This document shows, in pieces, positions 1-5,981 of a stretch of DNA of 8,499 bases. The notes beneath the pieces were generated by a model that was not told where the DNA came from, ran no database searches, and was given only the letters and a program-made list of their open reading frames with translations. Position numbers and translations under genes: made by a program. The stretch is taken from the NCBI GenBank assembly GCA_015232165.1, contig JADGAE010000069.1:1-8499 (forward strand), in the 5' to 3' direction. How positions within the stretch are numbered: position 1 is the first letter of the stretch; every line of letters starts with the position of its first letter. This DNA comes from Nitrospirota bacterium. Its GTDB lineage: Bacteria > Nitrospirota > Thermodesulfovibrionia > Thermodesulfovibrionales > Magnetobacteriaceae.

Positions 1-2428
1 CGACGTTGTACTCTATGGGGTCCTCGAGGGTCATTATGTTGATCGTCGGCTCCTTTACTGCGTTGATTATGGCATAGAGCGTCGAACTCTTACCACTACC
101 CGTAGGCCCCGTCACCAGGACTATTCCGTTAGGGACCGAAAGGGCACCCTTTAACCGTGCAGCGTCCTTGTCGGCAAGCCCTATGTCTTTTACGTTGAGG
201 ATGGCCGAGCTTGAGTCCAATAGCCGCATGACCACCTTTTCCCCATACTGACTAGGCAGCGTATTGACCCGCAGATCGACCTCCTTGCCGTCGATCTTTA
301 TCTTTATCCTGCCGTCTTGCGGGATGCGCCTCTCCGCTATATCCAACGACGACATGATCTTCAACCGCGATGACACCGCACGTTGAACGTGAGCGGGCAG
401 TTGATTGATGCTGCGCAGCATACCGTCTATCCTGTAGCGGATATCAAGCGTCTTCTGCTTTGGTTCAAGGTGGATATCGCTGGCCTTCATCTTTACGGCC
501 TGAAGCAGTATCTGGTCCACTATGCGTATGATAGGAGGGGAATTGCTGTCATTTATCAGGTCGTCGCTGGTCTGATATATCTCCGCCTCTATCTTGGATT
601 TATCAGCGCTGCTCTCCATATCTCTCAGGGGGCTGTTGTATTGATAATAGCGCAGTATTGCATCCTTGATCATCGACGGGGTTGAGACGTTAACCGTTAT
701 CTGCTTTCCGGTCAGACGCCCTATTTCTTTTATGGTAGCAATGTCCAGGGGGTTGGCCATAACAATGGTCAGGTCGCGGTTGTTAAGCTTCAGAGGGATT
801 AACATATTGCCTTGGGCAACCGTCTCGGTGATAAGCTCGATGGCCTTGATGTCTGCCGTGATAGTGGTCAGGTCTACGAAAGGAAGCCCCAACTGGCTGG
901 AAAATGCCTTGCAGATATCTCTTTCACTGACAAGCCCCTTTTCCGTGAGCAGCTCACCCAGCTTCTTTGTACAACTCTGCTGGGTATTAAGGACCTCTGT
1001 TATCTGCTGTTCGTTTACCAGTCCTGCATCTATGAGGATGTCGCCCAGTCTTTTTACGGTCTTCTTCTGGTAATGATGAACTATCCCCTTTCGTATGTCC
1101 GTGGCCGTAGAGACCTTAAATCTGATGCTTTTACCGGAGGCAAACGTCAGGGTGTCAATGACCTCTCTGTCTAGGGGATCGCTTGTGGCCACATACAGTA
1201 TGTTTCCCTCAACGTTTAAGGGCATTGTCAAGTACTTGGTGGCCAACTTCTCAGGGATGAGCTTCAATGCCTCCGACTGACAATTGTAGTCATCCATCTC
1301 AATAAACGGCAGACCCAGTTGCGTCGATATTGCCCTGGCAATATCGGCATCCTTGATCAGACCTTCCTCAACCAGTATGTCTCCCAGCCTTTTCTTGTTC
1401 TCCTTTTGGAGTTCAAGGGCATGCTCAAGATGACCGGGTTCTACCAGTCCGGCTGCCAGCAGGACATCGCCCAGCATCAATTTTCTGCCCGCAGGGACCT
1501 GTTTCGTATCTTTAGCGTCCGTCAGAGACGAGGCCACGGGGATATCACCCAGGCATTGAGGACATTCAATATTGTAAAATCTGTTGATAGCGTATTTTAT
1601 CTCCGTTGTGGTGGAGATCATAATCTTCATGATCATACCCGTGGCAATGCCAATGGCGTTGATGGCGTTGATGTCCAGCGGGTCGGCCATTGAAACAATC
1701 AGCACCCGCTTGATGATGGTCAGGGGGACTATGAGGTGCAGTTGAGCCAGCCCCTGTGGGATTAATTGCAGGGCCTCCTGGTTGGGCTCTATGGACTTCA
1801 GTTCCTTGTACGGAATCCCCAGTTGCGTTGAACAAGCCAGCACGATGTCTCTTTCAGTGGCCACCTTATCGGCAACCAGTATCTCTCCCAGCCTTCTGTT
1901 GTCCGTCTCTTGTTTTTTAAGAGCCTTGGCAAGTTGCTGTTTGGTTATTACCTTTGCCTTTATGAGGATATCGCCTATATGTTCTACCTTGATCCCGTCA
2001 TAGAACCTTATTATAGCCTTTCTTATATCGGTAGTGGTGGCCACACTGGTCTTGATTTCCTTGCCGGTGGCAAACTTTATGGCCCCACGGAGGTGGTCAT
2101 CGAGGGGATCGGCCATGACAACGCTCAAGATGTTGTTTTCAAAACTCAGGGGCAGGGTCAGGTATCTTTTGGCAAGGCTCTGCGGGATAATTCTCAGTGC
2201 CACGTGGTCCGGTTCAAAGGTCTTCAGATCAACATAGGGTACACCTAACTGATTGGAAAAGGCCCGTACTATATCCTCCTCCTTGAGCCATCCCTTCTGA
2301 CATAAGATGATTCCAAGACGCTTCTTTGTCCTCTGCTGCTCCTCCAGTGCCCCTTGCAACTGTTGTGCGGAGATAAGCCCGGACTGTACCAAAATATCCC
2401 CTAGTTTTTCGCTTGCCTTTAAAACCAC
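1..2428 (-). CDS. PilB/GspE-family type IV pilus or type II secretion assembly ATPase with four N-terminal MshEN-like units (C-terminus beyond window)
   Basis: Hexameric cytoplasmic ATPase that powers pilus extension or type II secretion. Only 809 residues are visible; the last reads into the left edge, so Walker B and the rest of the C-terminal motor are missing. Residues about 1-146, 147-315, 316-457 and 458-600 are four repeats of the same design: a paired LGDIL/LGEIL helical motif, then a small alpha/beta unit containing ADPLD, SDPLD or ANPLD. This is the MshEN (GspE N-terminal) domain, which binds c-di-GMP in MshE-type ATPases. Residues about 625-765 are the N2 part of the motor (ASDIHLEP at 649-656, RIPQDGRIK). 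Walker A GPTGSGKS is at 774-781 and the Asp-box segment TLEDPIEY at 800-807. GTG at 2428 is chosen because AGGAG (2437-2441) lies 8 nt upstream and the first MshEN motif begins at once. PilB, GspE and MshE cannot be separated without the C-terminus and neighbours. Family call very secure. Confidence 0.95.
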   Translation of the reverse strand, partial: MVLKASEKLGDILVQSGLISAQQLQGALEEQQRTKKRLGIILCQKGWLKEEDIVRAFSNQLGVPYVDLKTFEPDHVALRIIPQSLAKRYLTLPLSFENNILSVVMADPLDDHLRGAIKFATGKEIKTSVATTTDIRKAIIRFYDGIKVEHIGDILIKAKVITKQQLAKALKKQETDNRRLGEILVADKVATERDIVLACSTQLGIPYKELKSIEPNQEALQLIPQGLAQLHLIVPLTIIKRVLIVSMADPLDINAINAIGIATGMIMKIMISTTTEIKYAINRFYNIECPQCLGDIPVASSLTDAKDTKQVPAGRKLMLGDVLLAAGLVEPGHLEHALELQKENKKRLGDILVEEGLIKDADIARAISTQLGLPFIEMDDYNCQSEALKLIPEKLATKYLTMPLNVEGNILYVATSDPLDREVIDTLTFASGKSIRFKVSTATDIRKGIVHHYQKKTVKRLGDILIDAGLVNEQQITEVLNTQQSCTKKLGELLTEKGLVSERDICKAFSSQLGLPFVDLTTITADIKAIELITETVAQGNMLIPLKLNNRDLTIVMANPLDIATIKEIGRLTGKQITVNVSTPSMIKDAILRYYQYNSPLRDMESSADKSKIEAEIYQTSDDLINDSNSPPIIRIVDQILLQAVKMKASDIHLEPKQKTLDIRYRIDGMLRSINQLPAHVQRAVSSRLKIMSSLDIAERRIPQDGRIKIKIDGKEVDLRVNTLPSQYGEKVVMRLLDSSSAILNVKDIGLADKDAARLKGALSVPNGIVLVTGPTGSGKSSTLYAIINAVKEPTINIMTLEDPIEYNV

Positions 2429-2436
2429 ACCATAAA

Positions 2437-2441
2437 CTCCT
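2437..2441 (-). promoter_or_regulatory. Ribosome binding site deciding the GTG start of the ATPase
   Basis: On the minus strand AGGAG is followed by 8 nt and then GTG at 2428-2426. An ATG lies between (2433-2431) but is out of frame and stops after four codons, so GTG is the usable start. Confidence 0.7.
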
Positions 2442-2446
2442 TATAT

Positions 2447-2462
2447 CTACTTTTTTTAGTAG
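2447..2462 (-). other. Small perfect hairpin in the ATPase leader
   Basis: CTACT and AGTAG pair around a six-base all-A loop (minus-strand reading), five nucleotides upstream of the AGGAG. It would sit in the 5' leader of the ATPase mRNA. It may be fortuitous; five base pairs is short. Confidence 0.3.
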
Positions 2463-2470
2463 CCCCTCTA

Positions 2471-2499
2471 ATATTACAAAACTTACAAGTCCTTTCCAA
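2471..2499 (-). promoter_or_regulatory. Candidate sigma70-type promoter for the ATPase gene
   Basis: Minus strand: TTGGAA (2499-2494) as -35, a 17-nt spacer, and TAATAT (2476-2471) as -10. Each hexamer matches consensus at four of six positions. The start would be near 2464, giving a leader of about 36 nt that includes the hairpin and AGGAG. The surrounding DNA is A+T-rich, so chance matches are likely. Confidence 0.35.
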
Positions 2500-2570
2500 T
2501 GTTACTTTCCATTATCGGTTAATTGAAAGTAAATCTTTACATAAGCTATCCTAACTATAAACAAATTGTA

Positions 2571-2578
2571 CAAAAATC
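2571..2578. repeat. Left target-site duplication of the MITE-like element
   Basis: CAAAAATC directly abuts the left terminal repeat and is repeated exactly at 2740-2747 immediately outside the right terminal repeat. An 8-bp direct repeat at exactly these two boundaries is the footprint of a transposition event. Confidence 0.75.
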
Positions 2579-2739
2579 GTATCCTCTTTATATTTCATGG
2601 TAACTATACTGTTAAGATTAAGAAAGAAAGGGGCGGCTCCGCCCCCCTTCAGAATCCCCCGCAAGGGGACCAGTCACCCACTGAGCCGGGGGTCGCTGAC
2701 CCCTTGACCCCATTTTACCATGCTTTTTTAAGAGGATAC
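2579..2739 (-). mobile_element. 161-bp MITE-like element with inverted termini and 8-bp target duplication (repeat copy 1)
   Basis: The left end reads GTATCCTCTT followed by CATGGTAA, and the right end read on the minus strand is GTATCCTCTT followed by CATGGTAA, so the ends are inverted repeats of about 10 perfect bases extending imperfectly to about 25. Both ends are bounded by CAAAAATC. The interior (2620-2715) is a GC-rich module shared with the three other copies in the window; it contains a hairpin GGGGCG-GCTC-CGCCCC at 2630-2645. There is no coding capacity, so it must have been moved in trans. It sits in the space after the radical SAM gene, seven bases from that stop codon. The 40 bases at 2700-2739 are an exact reverse complement of 3723-3762. 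An 8-bp duplication occurs in several IS families, including ISL3 and IS66; the parent transposase is not identified. Confidence 0.75.
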
Positions 2740-2747
2740 CAAAAATC
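2740..2747. repeat. Right target-site duplication of the MITE-like element
   Basis: CAAAAATC, identical to 2571-2578, directly adjoining the right terminal inverted repeat. It ends 6 bp before the stop codon of the radical SAM gene. Confidence 0.75.
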
Positions 2748-2753
2748 TTTTAA

Positions 2754-3683
2754 CTATAAGCGGTCTCTATTTTTCTTGCATCTATTGCCCTGACAGGCAT
2801 TCTTTTCCCTGAAAGTGTTATCGATATCCCTGATGATCTGCTGCCGACTCCTGTGCCACCTGGGTGCAATGAGGATGTCATCGGGGGCCAGTGCAAAGAG
2901 CCTCTGTAAGACGATCACGGGGGCGAGCCTCTCTACGAACTCAACGAGGAAGTCCAGGTACTGTTGGTAAGTAAAGACGTAGAAGGGGTTTTCGTTGTAT
3001 ATATCGGCCATCCTGGTGTTTTTCACAACCTGCAACTGATGTATCTTCAGAAACTCAATAGGTAGTGAGGATACCTCATCGGCCATGTCAAGCATCTCCC
3101 GGGTGGTCTCCGTGGGTAAGCCAACGATGAGGTGGGCACCAATGGAGATGCCCCTGCCTTTTGTGATCTCAAGGGCATCCAGGAAGCACTTGTAGTCGTG
3201 TCCCCTGTTTATGTACAGGAGGCTCTTGTCGTAGATCGATTGCAGACCATACTCCACCAGCACAAAGTGGGTCTTTGATATGTCGCTCAGGAGGTCAACC
3301 TTTTGCTCGTCGATGGTATCGGGTCTGGTGCCTATGGCAAGGCCAATAACGTCAGGGTGAGCCAGGGCGTCGCGGTACATTGTCGCAAGGGCTGCGACAT
3401 CGGCATAGGTGTTGGTAAACGGCTGGAAGTACACGATAAACCTCTTTGCCTTGTATCGGCGTTTCAGATAGACGATGCCGCTGCTTACCTGTTCCTTTAT
3501 GCTAACGTCCGGCTGACAGGCGGCAGGTCTGAAGCTGTCGTTGTTACAATAGATGCAGCCACCGTAAGCGACCTTGCCGTCCCTGTTGGGGCATGTAAAG
3601 CCCGCATCCACGTTTACCTTGTAGACGATCTCGCCAAACCTCCGCCGCATGTATGAACCAAAAGAGTTGCTCCACTGCTGCAT
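2754..3683 (-). CDS. yhcC: Radical SAM protein, YhcC/TIGR01212 family
   Basis: A 309-residue radical SAM enzyme that should bind a [4Fe-4S] cluster and cleave S-adenosylmethionine; the family's physiological substrate is not established. The cluster cysteines are C31, C43 and C46 (FTCPNRDG then GGCIYC), with the CX11CX2C spacing of this family rather than the usual CX3CX2C. Other conserved blocks are YFQPFTNTYAD (85-95), IGTRPDTI (117-124), EYGLQSIYD (144-152), INRGHDY (158-164), HLIVGLPTET (184-193) and LIAPRW near the C-terminus (271-276). Length equals the usual family size of about 300 residues, so it looks intact. The ATG at 3683 fits the family N-terminus (NSF..YMRRRFGE). No Shine-Dalgarno stands at proper distance; AAGG lies one base from the ATG, and the promoter just upstream suggests a leaderless message. 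It is monocistronic, with repeat copies on both sides in opposite orientation. Family assignment is strong; cellular role is unknown. Confidence 0.93.
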   Translation of the reverse strand: MQQWSNSFGSYMRRRFGEIVYKVNVDAGFTCPNRDGKVAYGGCIYCNNDSFRPAACQPDVSIKEQVSSGIVYLKRRYKAKRFIVYFQPFTNTYADVAALATMYRDALAHPDVIGLAIGTRPDTIDEQKVDLLSDISKTHFVLVEYGLQSIYDKSLLYINRGHDYKCFLDALEITKGRGISIGAHLIVGLPTETTREMLDMADEVSSLPIEFLKIHQLQVVKNTRMADIYNENPFYVFTYQQYLDFLVEFVERLAPVIVLQRLFALAPDDILIAPRWHRSRQQIIRDIDNTFREKNACQGNRCKKNRDRL

Positions 3684-3689
3684 ACCTTA

Positions 3690-3719
3690 ATTATCCACCT
3701 TTAGCTCTATATATGTCAA
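3690..3719 (-). promoter_or_regulatory. Strong sigma70-type promoter of the radical SAM gene, probably leaderless
   Basis: Minus strand: a perfect TTGACA (3719-3714), an 18-nt spacer and GATAAT (3695-3690, five of six). Only six bases separate the -10 from the ATG, so transcription should begin at or next to the start codon. The -35 begins three bases from the outer end of repeat copy 2. Confidence 0.6.
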
Positions 3720-3722
3720 ATC

Positions 3723-3866
3723 GTATCCTCTTAAAAAAGCATGGTAAAATGGGGTCAAGGGGCGAGCCGCCCCCGGCTCAGTGGGGGACTGGTCCCCTTG
3801 CAGGGGGGATATGAAGGGGGGTGCGGCAACACCCGCCGTGCGGGCGGAGTCGCCCCCTTCTTTCTT
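3723..3866 (+). repeat. GC-rich dispersed repeat, copy 2 (one terminal arm only)
   Basis: It begins with GTATCCTCTT and shares its first 40 bases exactly with copy 1 in reverse orientation. The GC-rich core continues to the TTCTTTCTT at 3858-3866. The core holds several perfect short hairpins: GAGCC/GGCTC (3764-3779), CCCC/GGGG (3794-3806), CCCGC/GCGGG (3832-3844) and GGGCG/CGCCC (3842-3855); the last two overlap and exclude each other. Compared with copy 1 it has about 22 extra bases near 3822-3843. The opposite terminal arm and a target duplication were looked for to its right and not found, so this copy is truncated or a different form of the element. It lies between the divergent radical SAM and cytochrome promoters. 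Confidence 0.8.
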
Positions 3867-3886
3867 CGTTTGAATGGGGCAGGTAC

Positions 3887-3914
3887 TTTATTTTCACGGT
3901 AAATCTGCTATAAT
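3887..3914 (+). promoter_or_regulatory. Promoter of the multiheme cytochrome gene
   Basis: A perfect TATAAT is at 3909-3914. The best-placed -35 is TTTATT (3887-3892) with 16-nt spacing, matching only three of six. Transcription would begin near 3921, upstream of the AGGAGG. The strong -10 with a weak -35 could mean activator dependence. It rules out the in-frame ATG at 3874 as the start on this transcript. Confidence 0.5.
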
Positions 3915-3927
3915 ATACGGGATGTCA

Positions 3928-3933
3928 AGGAGG
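3928..3933 (+). promoter_or_regulatory. Ribosome binding site deciding the TTG start of the cytochrome
   Basis: A full AGGAGG is followed by exactly six bases and TTG at 3940-3942, in frame with the cytochrome. The two in-frame upstream ATGs (3874, 3922) have no comparable site; the ATG at 3922 would put AGGAGG inside the coding region. Confidence 0.7.
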
Positions 3934-3939
3934 TTTTTA

Positions 3940-5820
3940 TTGGGCAACCTGAGTGAGTTTGTCACTATAAGGGTCATAGTGACGGTCTTGCTTGTCATTG
4001 TGGTTGCGATGGTTTTTCCGGCCTATCGCAGTTGGCAAGATACCTCCGTGCAGTGCGTGAGGTGTCACTCTGACAGACAGCTCATGAAGAAGCTCGGCTC
4101 CGAGCACTTTTATGTCACCCCCCTGGAGGTTCAGAGGCAGAGCAAACACGCCGACATACTCTGTCGCGACTGCCACCTTGGCAACGGCAGGGCCACGGAC
4201 AAGGACAAGGCCCACAAGGGGATGCTCAAGGCCCTCATCATCAGCGAACACGCCGAGGTGATGGACAGGCAAAAGTTCTTTAAAGGCCCCCTGCTGCCCA
4301 CTGGTGATAACAAGATATACGAGATGCTGCCAAAGGTGGCGGAAAACAATGCGCTCTCCGTACCCGCCGAGGTGCGCAACGTCCTGTGGCATGACAGAGA
4401 CAGGGAGACCTTCAACTTTGACCCCGACATAGCCAGAAAGACTTGCAGTAAGAGCAACTGCCACCCACAGGAGCTAAAGCAGTTCAAAAAGACCGTCATG
4501 GGGATAAACTATCGACAACGATACATGAAGACGTGGACGACACCTGCCGGCTATGGCCCCCACAACTGCGGGCCGTCGTTTGCCGACCTGCCGCCGGTCG
4601 AGGAGCTAAAGGGTGTGGGCTTTGACTACCAAAACACCAAAGAGATAGCCGGCAATCTAAACGTTCCATTCAGCAAGCGCCAGGCGCAAGACAAACAGAA
4701 GTTCTGCAACGTCTGCCACACCGGCTGCCTGGACTGTCACTACACCCCCAACAACAAGGATGGCGTTCATGCGATGTCGCGGGTGCCCAAGCCCGAGACC
4801 TGCTCCGGTTCGGGCAGGAGTACCAGCATCTGTCATCCGGGGGCAATGATGGCGCGACGTGGTGAGACCTACATCGGGGGTGACTACTCCATCCCCCCTG
4901 GCATGAAGCCGGACGTCCACTACACCAAGGGGATATCCTGCGTGGCCTGTCACCAGGTGGGCGAAAAGGGCATGGGGGACATCGAACGAAAGGCAACGTG
5001 TCAGGACTGTCACATCGAAATAGAAGAGGCCCACGCACGTGGTATCCACAAGAACATGGACTGTGCCTCCTGCCATATCAGCTCCCTGGGTGGATATCAG
5101 TTGACCATCTGGGGGCCGGGTGTCATAGCGGGGGAGCGGAACCCGTTTAAAAAGTATTCGCTGTACTATGGTATCCAACAGCCGCCAATCATAGCAAAGG
5201 ACGTCAATGGTACGTGGCGGCCATACAAGATATGGCCCCACAGCGTGGGCAACATCAAAGCTGACGTGGCGGCCTCTGCCGGTATGCAGTTTAGGTGGCC
5301 CAAGGGGGAGACCAACGATGCCTACTTCATTGTTGGCACCTTTGATGGCCTGCCGGGCAACAACAAGCACCTGTTGTGGATTCAGTTTGACCAGGCGTCA
5401 CATTCATTTGGCAAGTCACGCTCGTGCGACTCGTGTCATGCCTCACAGCGACAGATATCGTACTCCACGTGGGAGTTCTTTGACAACTACGGTGCCTATC
5501 CCTTTAACGGTCAACACCGCATCGAGGCAGACTCACAGGGGTTGGCTATCGTGGGGCTCAAAAATACCACCGACATTGAGGTGATGAAGGGGTTTAACCC
5601 CACAGACTTTGCCTCCTGGCTCTATCTTAAGGACAAATGGCGGATGCCGGGTAACTTCGCAATCAAGGTAGACCCCAAGCGCTACAATCACTACCTCGTA
5701 AAATATCAACAGATCAGTGACAGGCTCAAGGTCATGCCCTCACCCCCAAGCAAGACCCAAAAAGCCGCCAAAGTAATCGCCCTTCATAATCCAGATGACA
5801 CAACGGCCTTAGAAAAATAA
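3940..5820 (+). CDS. Membrane-anchored multiheme c-type cytochrome (8 CXXCH plus 2 candidate atypical heme sites)
   Basis: Electron-transfer protein of the periplasmic side of the inner membrane; partner and pathway are not identifiable here. From the TTG start it has 626 residues. Residues about 7-29 form one hydrophobic helix with no clear cleavage site, so it is probably an N-terminal anchor. Canonical CXXCH motifs are at 39, 75, 256, 263, 334, 354, 375 and 496; those at 256 and 263 form a compact CNVCHTGCLDCH pair. Two further sites end in CH: CSKSNCH (169-175, CX4CH, a spacing known from cytochrome c3) and a CX9CH at 288-299. If both bind heme the protein is a decaheme. Residues 380-495 and the last 125 are cysteine-free and rich in aromatics, suggesting a folded non-heme scaffold. 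It is not recognisably NrfA, hydroxylamine oxidoreductase or tetrathionate reductase; no CXXCK is present. An alternative longer form from ATG 3874 (648 residues) is disfavoured by the promoter and ribosome binding site. It is monocistronic, between divergent and convergent neighbours. Confidence 0.92.
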   Translation: MGNLSEFVTIRVIVTVLLVIVVAMVFPAYRSWQDTSVQCVRCHSDRQLMKKLGSEHFYVTPLEVQRQSKHADILCRDCHLGNGRATDKDKAHKGMLKALIISEHAEVMDRQKFFKGPLLPTGDNKIYEMLPKVAENNALSVPAEVRNVLWHDRDRETFNFDPDIARKTCSKSNCHPQELKQFKKTVMGINYRQRYMKTWTTPAGYGPHNCGPSFADLPPVEELKGVGFDYQNTKEIAGNLNVPFSKRQAQDKQKFCNVCHTGCLDCHYTPNNKDGVHAMSRVPKPETCSGSGRSTSICHPGAMMARRGETYIGGDYSIPPGMKPDVHYTKGISCVACHQVGEKGMGDIERKATCQDCHIEIEEAHARGIHKNMDCASCHISSLGGYQLTIWGPGVIAGERNPFKKYSLYYGIQQPPIIAKDVNGTWRPYKIWPHSVGNIKADVAASAGMQFRWPKGETNDAYFIVGTFDGLPGNNKHLLWIQFDQASHSFGKSRSCDSCHASQRQISYSTWEFFDNYGAYPFNGQHRIEADSQGLAIVGLKNTTDIEVMKGFNPTDFASWLYLKDKWRMPGNFAIKVDPKRYNHYLVKYQQISDRLKVMPSPPSKTQKAAKVIALHNPDDTTALEK

Positions 5821-5824
5821 GAAA

Positions 5825-5920
5825 AAGAAAGAAGGGAGGCGACTCCGCTCGCACAGCGACGTTACCGCGCCCTCCCTCAGACCCACCCCGCAAGGGGGCC
5901 ACAGCCCCCTTGACCCCTTC
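5825..5920 (-). repeat. GC-rich dispersed repeat, copy 4 (shortened variant)
   Basis: Read on the minus strand it has the same start (GGGGTCAAGG) and the same end (GCGGAGTCGCC, then CTTCTTTCTT) as copies 1 and 2, but lacks much of the middle and has diverged more. Perfect hairpins remain: GGAG/CTCC (5835-5846) and GGGGGC-CACA-GCCCCC (5894-5909). The second resembles a terminator stem but is followed by TTGACC rather than a T-run. It begins four bases after the cytochrome stop codon and lies between convergent genes, so it could act as a transcript end in both directions; that is inference. No GTATCCTCTT arm or target duplication is visible. Confidence 0.65.
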
Positions 5921-5981
5921 CTGCTTGTTATAGCTACTTATGCTCGTTTACTTAATTGGCAGATAGATTTCATTTTACTTC

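Noticed and set aside
383..2248. Several plus-strand open frames of 60-135 codons opposite the ATPase
   Set aside because: They are antisense shadows of one continuous minus-strand frame with clear family motifs, and have no recognisable domain or ribosome binding site.
2420..2433. ATG at 2433 (minus) as the ATPase start or a tiny leader peptide
   Set aside because: It is out of frame with the ATPase and stops after four codons; GTG 2428 has the proper spacing to AGGAG.
2566..2793. 75-codon plus-strand open frame
   Set aside because: It spans the MITE-like element and the end of the radical SAM gene, has repeat-derived sequence and no supporting signals.
3867..3939. Right terminal arm or target duplication for repeat copy 2
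   Set aside because: Searched for GTATCCTCTT in reverse complement and for a copy of GTCAAATC; neither is present, so copy 2 is not called as a complete mobile element.
3937..5584. Long antisense and alternate-frame open frames (up to 237 codons) over the cytochrome
   Set aside because: The CXXCH-rich plus frame is unambiguous; the others are products of high GC and show no domains.
5894..5912. Intrinsic terminator at the GGGGGC/GCCCCC stem
   Set aside because: The stem is perfect but no T-run follows; it is described as part of repeat copy 4 instead.
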